DNA from: Massilia terrae
GTDB lineage: Bacteria; Pseudomonadota; Gammaproteobacteria; Burkholderiales; Burkholderiaceae_D
Direction of reading: 5' to 3'
Length of the DNA: 64,000 bases
Assembly (NCBI RefSeq): GCF_024753145.1
Contig: NZ_JANUGU010000003.1
Location: 425,032 to 489,031 of the forward strand
Shown: piece by piece, positions 55,822 to 63,979 of the stretch
Position numbering within the stretch: the stretch's first letter is position 1
How the letters are laid out: every line of letters begins with the position of its first letter
Made by a program: the position numbers and the translations under genes
Notes under the pieces: model-generated
Seen by the model: the letters and a program-made list of their open reading frames with translations, nothing else
Database searches by the model: none
What the model was told of the DNA's origin: nothing

Positions 55822-57288
55822 ATGCAACTCGAGATGCAGATGCGGGATGGCGAAGCCCTTCCCCGCCCACAATTCCTGATCGATGGCCGCTGGCGCAACG
55901 GCCGCGGCGCGGTCCAGACCGACATCCACAATCCGGCGACCGGCGTGCGTATCGGCAGTTACGCGTCCCCGTCCGCGGCGGACCTCGATGAGGTGCTGGC
56001 CTCTGCCGCCGCCGCGTTCGCGCGCTGGCGCATCGTGCCGGCGCAGCGCCGCGCGCTGGTGCTGCACGCTGCGGCCAGCCTGATCCGCGAGCGCACCGAG
56101 CAGATCGCGCGTGTTCTCACCATGGAACAGGGCAAGCCGCTGGCCGAGGCCCGTTCGGAGGTCACGGCCACCTCCGACATGTTCGATTGGTGCGCCGAAG
56201 AAGGACTGCGCGCCTACGGCCGCGTGATCCCCGCGCGCCTGCCGGGCATGCGCCACATGGTGCTCAAGGAACCGGTCGGTCCCGTTGCCGCTTTCGCTGC
56301 CTGGAATTTCCCTGCGCGGAATCCCGGGTTCAAGATGGCGGCGGCGCTCGCGGCAGGCTGCAGCTGCATCATCAAGCCGGCTGAAGAGACGCCCATGACT
56401 TGCCTGATGCTGGCCCAGGCGCTGCTCGACGCCGGTCTTCCCGCCGGCACGCTCAACGTCGTGTACGGCGACCCGGCGTCCATCTCACAGCAGCTGATTG
56501 CCAGCCCGGTCGTGCGCAAGGTATCGCTCACCGGGTCCACGCGCGTCGGCAAACTCCTGGCCGGTATCGCCGCCGACGGCGTCAAGAAGCTCACGCTGGA
56601 ATTGGGCGGCCACGCGCCGGTCATCGTGTGCGCAGACGCGGACCTCGAACACGCCGTGCGCCAGAGTCTTGCCGCCAAGTTCCGCAACGCAGGGCAGCAA
56701 TGCATCGCGCCGACGCGTTTCTTCGTGCAGGAACAGTGCTACGACGAGTTCGTTTCCATGTTCAGCCACGCCGTTTCCTCGATCAAGGTCGGCGACGGGC
56801 GCGCGCCGGGAACCGAAATGGGACCGGTCGTCTCGCAACGGCGCCGCGCCGCCATCGAACAGATGATCGACGACGCGGCCGCATTGCATGCCCGCGTCTC
56901 CCGCCCAGACCTCGGTCCGCTCGCTTCGGCATCCTGTTTCCTCGCACCGACCGTGCTCAGCGACGTGCCGGACAGCGCTTCGATCATGCGCGAAGAGCCA
57001 TTCGGTCCGGTGGCGGCAATCACGCCATTCGCCAGCGTCGACGAAGTCATCGCGCGCGCCAACAGCTTGCCATACGGCCTGGCCGCGTACGCATTCACCG
57101 CATCCCAACGCACCGCCAACCGCATCGGCGAGGAGCTCGAAGCGGGCATGGTGGGCATCAATACCTGCAAGGTGTCGGGCATCGAACTGCCCTTCGGTGG
57201 CGTCAAGGAAAGCGGTTACGGAGTCGAGGGCGGCCTGGAAGCGCTGGACGCCTATTCGGTCAGCAAAACGATCAGCACCATGTACTGA
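55822..57288 (+). CDS. NAD(P)-dependent semialdehyde dehydrogenase (succinate-semialdehyde type)
   Basis: The product has 488 aa. The ALDH fold shows W-N-F-P-A-R-N near the cofactor site, T-G-S-T-R-V-G, the general base Glu in L-E-L-G-G-H-A-P and the nucleophile Cys in G-Q-Q-C-I-A-P-T-R. It belongs to the GabD-like group. It would oxidise the semialdehyde made by the preceding aminotransferase. It differs clearly from the second ALDH at 59938, so the operon encodes two distinct semialdehyde routes. The N-terminus has several Met codons (55822, 55834); the first is taken. Confidence 0.92.
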   Translation: MQLEMQMRDGEALPRPQFLIDGRWRNGRGAVQTDIHNPATGVRIGSYASPSAADLDEVLASAAAAFARWRIVPAQRRALVLHAAASLIRERTEQIARVLTMEQGKPLAEARSEVTATSDMFDWCAEEGLRAYGRVIPARLPGMRHMVLKEPVGPVAAFAAWNFPARNPGFKMAAALAAGCSCIIKPAEETPMTCLMLAQALLDAGLPAGTLNVVYGDPASISQQLIASPVVRKVSLTGSTRVGKLLAGIAADGVKKLTLELGGHAPVIVCADADLEHAVRQSLAAKFRNAGQQCIAPTRFFVQEQCYDEFVSMFSHAVSSIKVGDGRAPGTEMGPVVSQRRRAAIEQMIDDAAALHARVSRPDLGPLASASCFLAPTVLSDVPDSASIMREEPFGPVAAITPFASVDEVIARANSLPYGLAAYAFTASQRTANRIGEELEAGMVGINTCKVSGIELPFGGVKESGYGVEGGLEALDAYSVSKTISTMY

Positions 57289-57299
57289 GGAGGCAAGCA

Positions 57300-57827
57300 A
57301 TGAACCCGACTTACGACCGCCGCACGATCGTGCTGCACTGGGCCAGCGCAATCCTGGTCATCCTGATGTGGCTGGCAGGCCAGACCATCGACTTTTTCCC
57401 GAAAGGTGCGCCGCGGATCGGTGCCCGCAGCATGCACATCTGCGTCGGCGTCGGCCTCGCGCTGCTACTCGCGGTGCGCATCGCCTGGCGCATCCGTGGC
57501 GGCGCCAGGCTGCCTTCCCAATCCGGATTCGATGCGGTCGCCGCGCGCACGGTGCACGTGCTGCTTTATCTGCTGCTCGCCGCCGTGGTCATTGCCGGGT
57601 TCGCCTGCGTGTGGATCCGCGGAGACACGATTTTCGGCCTGTTCACTGTTCCGGCCTTCCGTCCCGGCGACACCGCGCTGCGCCACGACGCCGTCGACCT
57701 GCATGGTCTGCTTGCGAACTGCCTCCTTGCGCTGGCCGCCGTACACGCGCTTGCGGCGCTCTGGCATCAGTTCATCCGCAAGGACCAGCTGCTGCGCCGG
57801 ATGTGGCCGAGCCAGAAGTACCAATAA
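57300..57827 (+). CDS. Cytochrome b561-family membrane protein
   Basis: The product has 175 aa with four membrane helices. Haem-ligand histidines fit the family: R-R-T-I-V-L-H-W in helix 1, M-H-I-C-V-G-V in helix 2, A-V-D-L-H-G-L-L-A-N in helix 3 and V-H-A-L-A-A-L-W-H in helix 4. It is a CybB-type dihaem protein that may pass electrons to the quinone pool. GAGGAGG lies 7-10 bp upstream of the ATG. It is placed between an aldehyde dehydrogenase and an exported protein of the same operon, which suggests a periplasmic oxidation step with that protein. Confidence 0.92.
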   Translation: MNPTYDRRTIVLHWASAILVILMWLAGQTIDFFPKGAPRIGARSMHICVGVGLALLLAVRIAWRIRGGARLPSQSGFDAVAARTVHVLLYLLLAAVVIAGFACVWIRGDTIFGLFTVPAFRPGDTALRHDAVDLHGLLANCLLALAAVHALAALWHQFIRKDQLLRRMWPSQKYQ

Positions 57828-57847
57828 TTTTAACGATGGAGATCCAA

Positions 57848-58627
57848 ATGAATCAGATTTTCAAGCGCACGCGCGCATTTTTCCTGTTGGCGGCGGTGCT
57901 GTGGACGGCGTTTTTCGGCGTCGCGCAAGCCACGCCGTTTGACAGCGGCATGAAAGGCCTCGTCATCGAATACAAGGTCGCGCCGGCCAACCGCCCCGCC
58001 CTCTATGCCTATATGCGCGAGCAAGGCCTGGACCAGCTCGAACAATGGAAGCGTGAAGGCAAACTGAAGAACTACAAAGTGCTGTTCGGCCGCTACGCCG
58101 ACAGCCCAGTGTGGGACATGATGACGATGCTTGATTTCGCCGACGTGGCGCAGGCAGCCCGCTGGAAGGAGATCGAGCGGACCATGCCGGCAGGGCTTGG
58201 CCCGCAAGCGCTCGCACTGGTGACCTCGGTCGAAACCAACCCGGTCGACCAGTGGTTCGAAGGCGGCAAAAGCACATCCAACGGCGTCTACCTCGTCATT
58301 CCCTACGACTACCTGGTCAGCACCGAAAAATACGTGAGCTATGTCGAAGGCTACCTGCTGCCGCAGGTCAACGGCTGGCTGCAGGACGGCGCCCTGTCCC
58401 ACTATAACTTCTACATCGGACGCTATGCGGTAAGCCGTCATTGGTCCTCGCTGCTGGTGCTGGAGTACAACGGCGACGAAGGCATCGGCCAGCGCGAAAA
58501 ACTGACGGCCCGGGTGCGCGCGAAGCTGGCCGGCAGCGATCCGGTCTGGGAAGGCTGGAGCAAGGACAAATCGGCGATCCGCAACACGCGCCAGTACATC
58601 CTGGCAGACGAGCTGCGCAAGCCCTGA
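57848..58627 (+). CDS. Exported protein with internal duplication, unknown function
   Basis: The product has 259 aa. A Sec signal peptide (A-F-F-L-L-A-A-V-L-W-T-A-F-F-G-V-A-Q-A) is cleaved near residue 27. Two homologous halves follow: V-I-E-Y-K-V-A-P... F-G-R-Y-A-D-S and V-I-P-Y-D-Y-L-V... I-G-R-Y-A-V-S. Each looks like a ferredoxin-like alpha/beta unit as in dimeric alpha-beta barrels. The start at ATG 57848 follows GGAG at good spacing; the ATG at 57836 is weaker. It is next to cytochrome b561 and may be its periplasmic partner. I do not recognise a named family. Confidence 0.8.
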   Translation: MNQIFKRTRAFFLLAAVLWTAFFGVAQATPFDSGMKGLVIEYKVAPANRPALYAYMREQGLDQLEQWKREGKLKNYKVLFGRYADSPVWDMMTMLDFADVAQAARWKEIERTMPAGLGPQALALVTSVETNPVDQWFEGGKSTSNGVYLVIPYDYLVSTEKYVSYVEGYLLPQVNGWLQDGALSHYNFYIGRYAVSRHWSSLLVLEYNGDEGIGQREKLTARVRAKLAGSDPVWEGWSKDKSAIRNTRQYILADELRKP

Positions 58628-58651
58628 CCACCTCTCCCAGAAAGCACAGTC

Positions 58652-59941
58652 ATGAGTAATGAATCCCTACAAGCACGCAAGGATGCCGCGACCCCGCGCG
58701 GCGTCGGCGTAGCCTGCCGTTTCTTTGCCGAGCGCGCCCTCAATGCCGAATTGTGGGACGTCGATGGCCGGCGCTATATCGATTTCGCGTCCGGCATCGC
58801 CGTGCTCAATACGGGGCACCGCCACCCGAAGGTGATGGCGGCCATCGCCGCACAGCAGGAACGCTTCGTCCACACCTGCTACCAGGTGGTGCCGTATGAA
58901 TCGTATGTCGCGCTGGCCGAGCGTCTCAACGCGCTGACGCCCGGGGACCATGCGAAGAAAACCGCGTTTTTCTCCACCGGCGCCGAAGCGGTCGAAAACG
59001 CGATCAAGATCGCACGGGCCGCCACCGGCCGCAGCGCGGTGATCGCTTTCGCGGGCGCATTCCACGGGCGCACGATGATGGGCATGGCGCTCACGGGCAA
59101 GGTCGCGCCATACAAACTCGGCTTCGGACCGTTTCCGGCCGAAACCTATCACGTGCCCTTCCCGAACGCGATGCGCGGCGTGTCCACCGCCGACGCGATC
59201 GGCGCCTTGCACGCCCTGTTCAAGAACGATGTCGATCCTCGCCGGGTCGCGGCCATCATCATCGAGCCGGTCCAGGGCGAAGGTGGCTTCTATCAGGCGC
59301 CTGCCGAGTTGATGGTCGCCTTGCGGGCACTGTGCGACGAGCATGGCATCCTGCTGATTGCCGACGAAATCCAGACCGGCATCGGCCGGACCGGCAAGCT
59401 TTTCGCGATGGAGCATTACGACGTGTGCCCGGATCTGATGACCATCGCCAAGAGCCTGGCGGGCGGCATGCCATTGTCCGCCGTTTGCGGCCGCGCGGAC
59501 ATCATGGATGCGCCGGCGCCGGGCGGGCTGGGAGGCACCTATGCCGGCAACCCGGTCGCACTGGCCGCTGCGCACGCGGTGCTGGATGTGATGGAGGACG
59601 AAGCGCTGGTCGAGCGGAGCAATGTGCTGGGCGCACGATTAAAGCAGAAACTGTTCGAATTGCGCGAGCATGTACCGCAGATTGCCGATATTCGTGGCCC
59701 TGGCGCCATGGTCGCAGTCGAATTCATGCACCCCGGCACAGGCAGGCCCGACCAGGAATTCACCAAACGCGTGCAGACGGCCGCGCTCGACAAGGGCTTG
59801 ATACTCCTGACTTGCGGCATCGACGGCAATGTCATCCGCTTCCTGTTCCCCTTGACCATTAGCGATGCGCTGATGGACGAGGCGCTGGATACGCTTGCCG
59901 AAGCTATGCGTGATGAGGCACATGCGGGGTGCGCAGCATGA
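58652..59941 (+). CDS. gabT: 4-aminobutyrate aminotransferase
   Basis: The product has 429 aa. Class III aminotransferase with F-A-S-G-I-A-V-L-N-T-G-H-R-H-P near the start, S-T-G-A-E-A-V-E-N-A, F-H-G-R-T, A-D-E-I-Q-T-G-I-G-R-T-G and the PLP lysine in I-A-K-S-L-A-G-G-M-P-L. The last motifs are GabT-specific. It makes succinic semialdehyde from GABA with 2-oxoglutarate. It overlaps the next ALDH by ATGA, which is the normal gabT-gabD pairing. It follows the exported protein by 24 bp and so belongs to the operon starting at 54457. Confidence 0.93.
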   Translation: MSNESLQARKDAATPRGVGVACRFFAERALNAELWDVDGRRYIDFASGIAVLNTGHRHPKVMAAIAAQQERFVHTCYQVVPYESYVALAERLNALTPGDHAKKTAFFSTGAEAVENAIKIARAATGRSAVIAFAGAFHGRTMMGMALTGKVAPYKLGFGPFPAETYHVPFPNAMRGVSTADAIGALHALFKNDVDPRRVAAIIIEPVQGEGGFYQAPAELMVALRALCDEHGILLIADEIQTGIGRTGKLFAMEHYDVCPDLMTIAKSLAGGMPLSAVCGRADIMDAPAPGGLGGTYAGNPVALAAAHAVLDVMEDEALVERSNVLGARLKQKLFELREHVPQIADIRGPGAMVAVEFMHPGTGRPDQEFTKRVQTAALDKGLILLTCGIDGNVIRFLFPLTISDALMDEALDTLAEAMRDEAHAGCAA

Positions 59942-61413
59942 GTTTTGACCTGATCGGTACGATTATTGATCGTTCAAACAACTACATCGACGGCCAATGG
60001 CGTCCGGCCGCACATCGATTCGATGTAGTCGACCCGGCCACCGGCGCCGCCCTTTCCAGCGTTCCGGACAGCGGGAAGGCCGATGCCCAGGCGGCGTTGG
60101 ACGCGGCGGCGGCGGCGCTTCCGGCCTGGCGTGCCTTGCCCGCGAAGGTGCGCGCCCAGCACCTCAAGCGTTGGCACGCACTCGTCATCGCGCATCTGGA
60201 TGAACTCGCGCAGCTGATTTCGAGGGAACAAGGCAAGGTGACCGCCGAGGCACGGGCGGAAGTCATCTACGGCGCTGCCTATATAGAATGGTTCGCCGAA
60301 GAGGCGGTACGTAGTTACGGAGATATCATCCCTGGCCCCGCCGTTGGGAAGAAGATGATGGTGGTGAAAGAGGCGGTTGGCGTCGTTGCCGCGATCACTC
60401 CCTGGAATTTTCCAATCGCGATGATCGCAAGGAAGCTGGCGCCCGCGCTGGCCGCCGGGTGCACGGTGGTCGCCAAGCCCGCGGAAGACACGCCGCTCAG
60501 CGCGCTGGCGCTGGCTCGGCTGGCGCACGAAGCGGGCATTCCGGCCGGGGTCTTAAATGTGGTCACGGCATCGCGCGCGCAGGCGGCGCAGGTGGTTGAT
60601 GTCTGGCTGGACGATGCGCGCGTCCGGAAGATCAGCTTTACCGGATCGACCGATGTGGGAAAACACCTGGCGCGGCAGTCCGCTGCAACCCTGAAGCGCC
60701 TTTCGCTGGAACTCGGCGGTAACGCGCCCTTCATGGTGTTCGAGGATGCGGACCTGGATGCGGCAGTCGATGGCCTGATGGCCGCGAAATTCCGGAATGG
60801 CGGCCAGACTTGCGTCAGTCCAAATCGAATCTACGTGCATGCCGCGGTCTATGAGCGCTTTTCGGAACTGCTGGTTCGCCGCGTTTCAGCGCTGAAGGTC
60901 GGTCCCGCCAGCGACCCGGCAGCGCAGGTCGGACCGATGATCAATGCGCGCGCTGTCGACAAGATCACGCGGCACATCGCGGACGCATGCGCACGCGGCG
61001 CCAAGGTACTCACCGGCGGTAAGCCGCTGCATGTGGAAGGCAGCGGCGGCACGACCTTTTTCGCGCCCACCGTGCTGGCCGAGGCGGACCACACGATGCT
61101 GCTGGCGCATGAAGAAACCTTCGGCCCGGTCGCCGCGCTTTTCCGATTCGAAAACGAAGAACAGGCAATGCGCCTGGCTAACGAGACTCCGTTCGGCCTG
61201 GCCGCTTACTTCTATACCCGCGATCTCGCGCGAATTTGGCGCATATCGGAACGTTTCGAGAGCGGTATGGTCGGAATCAACGAAGGCGCGATTTCCTCCG
61301 AGGCCGCTCCGTTCGGCGGCATCAAGGATTCCGGCTACGGGCGCGAAGGCTCACGCTACGGGCTGGACGACTACATGCAGACAAAGTATCTGTGCATGGG
61401 CGGGCTTGCCTAA
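59938..61413 (+). CDS. gabD: Succinate-semialdehyde dehydrogenase
   Basis: The product has 491 aa. ALDH family with W-N-F-P-I-A-M-I-A-R-K, F-T-G-S-T-D-V-G, the general base in L-E-L-G-G-N-A-P and the nucleophile Cys in G-Q-T-C-V-S-P-N-R. These are classic GabD motifs. It oxidises succinic semialdehyde to succinate and completes the GABA route with GabT. The ATG at 59938 overlaps the gabT stop (ATGA); the in-frame GTG at 59929 is not needed. The gene is directly followed by a strong terminator. Confidence 0.95.
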   Translation: MSFDLIGTIIDRSNNYIDGQWRPAAHRFDVVDPATGAALSSVPDSGKADAQAALDAAAAALPAWRALPAKVRAQHLKRWHALVIAHLDELAQLISREQGKVTAEARAEVIYGAAYIEWFAEEAVRSYGDIIPGPAVGKKMMVVKEAVGVVAAITPWNFPIAMIARKLAPALAAGCTVVAKPAEDTPLSALALARLAHEAGIPAGVLNVVTASRAQAAQVVDVWLDDARVRKISFTGSTDVGKHLARQSAATLKRLSLELGGNAPFMVFEDADLDAAVDGLMAAKFRNGGQTCVSPNRIYVHAAVYERFSELLVRRVSALKVGPASDPAAQVGPMINARAVDKITRHIADACARGAKVLTGGKPLHVEGSGGTTFFAPTVLAEADHTMLLAHEETFGPVAALFRFENEEQAMRLANETPFGLAAYFYTRDLARIWRISERFESGMVGINEGAISSEAAPFGGIKDSGYGREGSRYGLDDYMQTKYLCMGGLA

Positions 61414-61419
61414 ATAAGA

Positions 61420-61449
61420 AACGCCCGGTGCAGCTAGCCGGGCGTTTTT
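61420..61449 (+). terminator. Rho-independent terminator after gabD
   Basis: A 9-bp perfect stem (AACGCCCGG / CCGGGCGTT) with a 9-base loop runs into five T residues, 6 bp after the gabD stop. The remaining stretch to 61730 holds no gene that I can support. TTGACA (61660-61665) has no matching -10 at the right distance. Confidence 0.92.
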
Positions 61450-61730
61450 GCGTGGGCTCCATGCCAGGTCCCTACAGATGTGCCCTGTCACCAGGCGAGC
61501 AGGTAGTGGGTGAGGTACATCCGACGTCGCGCTTCGTTGATACTCCGCGCGGCCGCCTGCGCTTCCATTGCCGCCTCTCCCCTGCACTGCTGCCCCCGTT
61601 AATAACGTCAGCGCCACAGCTGTGGTCGCACGCGCATTTGACGGCGCTCACCACAAAAGTTGACAAGCGCCAACTCGCGTTCGACGACCGCTCGCAAAAA
61701 TGAGACCTCCCTCACGCCGCCCACGACGCT

Positions 61731-62111
61731 ATGCCTTTCGACAAAGACAAATTTGCCGCCTATCTGACCACGCACGCGGCCAAGCACGCCCAGCACCATT
61801 GCGCGAAATTCGTGCGTCTTGCCTTGGAAGCCGGCGGTGCCGACACCAAAGGACATCCAATACCTGCCAAGGAATACGGGCGCACGCTGACTCGCAACGG
61901 ATTTCGCGCGATCGATGTCGCTGATCCAGCCAAATTCGTGTTCGCCAAAGGCGATGTCGTGGTGATGGAACCGACGAAAAGAGGCAACCCGGCGGGGCAC
62001 ATCGCTGGTTACGACGGCAAACACTGGGTGTCTGACTTTATCCAGCTGGATTTCTGGCCGGGGGCCGCGTACAAAAAGGAGAAACCGAGCTATGTCGTCT
62101 ACCGTCGCTAA
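61731..62111 (+). CDS. Small papain-like amidase, candidate antibacterial effector
   Basis: The product has 126 aa. An NlpC/P60-CHAP-like cysteine peptidase pattern is present: Cys24 in H-H-C-A-K-F-V at a helix start, then G-D-V-V-V-M-E, His90 in P-A-G-H-I-A-G-Y and Asp102 nearby. Short peptidoglycan amidases of this shape are known type VI effectors (Tae families). No signal peptide is present, which suits such export. The next gene, overlapping by 20 bp, encodes a secreted small protein that could be the immunity protein. Target and delivery are inferred; a cell-wall enzyme of other use is possible. Confidence 0.6.
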   Translation: MPFDKDKFAAYLTTHAAKHAQHHCAKFVRLALEAGGADTKGHPIPAKEYGRTLTRNGFRAIDVADPAKFVFAKGDVVVMEPTKRGNPAGHIAGYDGKHWVSDFIQLDFWPGAAYKKEKPSYVVYRR

Positions 62112-62616
62112 CCGTCTTACCCTCATTGCGGCGCTTGCCATGATCCTCCTCGGTGCGGTGCCCGCAGACGCCGCCCAGCGAGAGACAGAGGCGAAGGTCG
62201 TTGCGCGTCTCTACAAGGACTACGCATGGCAAGCAATCGCCACGCAACCGGACCTTTTCGGCGAGGGTTTGGCTGGTGCGAGCAAAGCTGAGCTCGAAAG
62301 GTACTTCTCTGCGGAGATGGCGCAGCTGCTCTTCGCTGATTCAGCCTGTCAAGCGCGAACTGGCGAGATCTGCAATTTGAACTTCGACGTCTTGTTCGAC
62401 TCACAGGATCCGCGTGTGGTCGATCTGGACGTTCAAAGGGTGGCAACAGGCAGCGTGCTCGTGCAGTTCAAGGATCCCATCACGGACAAAAAGACCGTGA
62501 TCGAATTCAAGCTGGCTATGCAACAGGGCAAGTGGCGAATCGCTGACATCGTCTACCGCGGCCATCCGCAGCAGTCACTCAAAACGGCGTTGTCGCCTCA
62601 CATGGGCACGCACTGA
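62092..62616 (+). CDS. Secreted small protein, candidate immunity partner (DUF3828-like)
   Basis: The product has 174 aa. A Sec signal peptide (residues ~8-27, cleavage near A-D-A-A) precedes a compact domain with paired cysteines (S-A-C-Q-A-R-T-G-E-I-C) and a final strand K-W-R-I-A-D-I-V-Y. The overall look is that of a DUF3828-type periplasmic protein, although I cannot confirm the family. AAGGAG lies ~10 bp before the ATG inside the amidase gene, with which it overlaps by 20 bp. A periplasmic inhibitor of the amidase is the natural reading. Confidence 0.6.
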   Translation: MSSTVANRLTLIAALAMILLGAVPADAAQRETEAKVVARLYKDYAWQAIATQPDLFGEGLAGASKAELERYFSAEMAQLLFADSACQARTGEICNLNFDVLFDSQDPRVVDLDVQRVATGSVLVQFKDPITDKKTVIEFKLAMQQGKWRIADIVYRGHPQQSLKTALSPHMGTH

Positions 62617-62798
62617 AAGGACTACATCGAGGGCAGCGCGCGCTAACTCAGCAAGCCTGCTGTTCACTTTAGCTGAAGCATCCTCTTAGATCGCTCGCTT
62701 GCGCTACCCCAGCGCATGGCGAGTCAAAATACGCGCAAAAACGCTCAACAGTGCTGAATACTGCTGAGATTAAGTCCTTGATTTGTGGGGGAATTTAA

Positions 62799-62874
62799 TG
62801 GTGCGGCTGGCGGGGATCGAACCCACAACCCTTGGCTTCGGAGGCCAATACTCTATCCATTGAGCTACAGCCGC
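62799..62874 (-). tRNA. tRNA-Arg (anticodon CCG)
   Basis: A cloverleaf of 76 nt on the minus strand. The acceptor stem GCGGCTG / CAGCCGC is followed by discriminator A and an encoded CCA. The anticodon loop CT-CCG-AA sits between TTGGC and GCCAA. The T arm has the usual GGTTCGATCC core. The anticodon CCG reads the arginine codon CGG. The 3' end faces the small effector/immunity-like pair. Confidence 0.95.
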
Positions 62875-62960
62875 AGAGGGGAACTGCGAAGTGATGCGAA
62901 GCATACAGTAAATCGTCCCTCCCCGTCCATGGAAAACCGCCGCGCACAGACCGATTTGCT

Positions 62961-62989
62961 TTCCCAATCATTGTCGGACGGTCTATAAT
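62961..62989 (+). promoter_or_regulatory. Sigma-70-type promoter for the cytochrome c gene
   Basis: A perfect TATAAT -10 (62984-62989) follows a weak TTCCCA -35 (62961-62966) with a 17-bp spacer. It lies 89 bp before the cytochrome c start and downstream of the opposing tRNA. No operator-like repeat is visible. Confidence 0.6.
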
Positions 62990-63078
62990 CTTTCGGCTTT
63001 TGCGGGAATTGCAGAACGGCATCACCGCTCTCGGCGGTCGGTGTCGGAAAAGGTTTTTTTAATAGTATTAAGGAAATC

Positions 63079-63963
63079 ATGAGCGACGAACACAACGAAC
63101 ACCAATCCCCGATCAGGACCCCGAAGCAGCTCATCGCCGCGGTTGCTGGTTTCTTCCTCGTTATCATCATCGGCATCATCCTTCTGGTCCAGTACGCCAC
63201 CAGCGGCAAACTGACCGGCGCCGGCACCGACAGCCAGAGCGCGGAAGCGGTCGCCCAGCGCTTGCAGCCGGTGGCCGAACAGGGCTACACCCTGAAGGAC
63301 GTCAACGCACCGAAGACCCTGCAGACCGGCGAAGCCATCTACACCACCACCTGTGTCGCCTGCCACGGCAGCGGCGCCGCCGGCGCACCGAAGTTCGGCG
63401 ATGCCGCCGCCTGGGGCCCGCGCCTCGCGCAGGGCTACGACACCCTGGCCAAGCACGCCATCGAAGGTATCCGCGCGATGCCGGCCAAGGGCGGCAATCC
63501 GGACCTGGATAATGTGGAAGTCGAACGCGCCGTCGTCTATATGGCCAACAAGGCCGGCGCCAAGTTCAAGGAGCCGGAGGCACCGGCCGCGGCAGCAGCC
63601 GCTTCCGCCAGCGCACCGGCACCGGCCGCAGCTGCGGCAGCGCCGGCAGCCGCCGTCGCTGCCACGGCCGAGGCTGCACCGGCCATCGCTCCGGTGAAGA
63701 CCACCGGCGCCACCGATGCCGGCAAGGCCCTGTACAGCGCTACCTGCTCGGCCTGCCACGGCGCCGGCATCGCGGGCGCGCCGAAGTTCGGCGACAAGGC
63801 CGCCTGGGCGCCGCGCGTGAAGCAGGGCGACAACGTGCTCTACCAACACGCGATCCAGGGCTTCCAGGGCAAGGCCGGGATGATGCCGCCGAAAGGTGGC
63901 TCGACCGCCTCGGATGATGATGTCAAAGCCGCTGTCAATTACATGACGGCCGCCGTCAAGTAA
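63079..63963 (+). CDS. Membrane-anchored dihaem cytochrome c (c5-like)
   Basis: The product has 294 aa. One N-terminal membrane helix (residues ~18-39) anchors a periplasmic part with two haem c domains, each with C-x-x-C-H (C-V-A-C-H and C-S-A-C-H). An Ala/Pro-rich linker of about 50 residues joins them. The axial methionines are probably in A-M-P-A-K-G-G and M-M-P-P-K-G-G. The two domains are so alike (A-G-A-P-K-F-G-D in both) that they arose by duplication. It likely carries electrons to a terminal oxidase. The start at ATG 63079 follows AAGGAA. Confidence 0.93.
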   Translation: MSDEHNEHQSPIRTPKQLIAAVAGFFLVIIIGIILLVQYATSGKLTGAGTDSQSAEAVAQRLQPVAEQGYTLKDVNAPKTLQTGEAIYTTTCVACHGSGAAGAPKFGDAAAWGPRLAQGYDTLAKHAIEGIRAMPAKGGNPDLDNVEVERAVVYMANKAGAKFKEPEAPAAAAAASASAPAPAAAAAAPAAAVAATAEAAPAIAPVKTTGATDAGKALYSATCSACHGAGIAGAPKFGDKAAWAPRVKQGDNVLYQHAIQGFQGKAGMMPPKGGSTASDDDVKAAVNYMTAAVK

Positions 63964-63979
63964 GACTTTCCACTCAGCC

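Noticed and set aside
61660..61688. TTGACA box as promoter of the amidase-like gene
   Set aside because: No acceptable -10 follows at 16-18 bp.
62770..63025. Short minus-strand frames over the tRNA-Arg gene
   Set aside because: They run through the cloverleaf and are explained by the tRNA.
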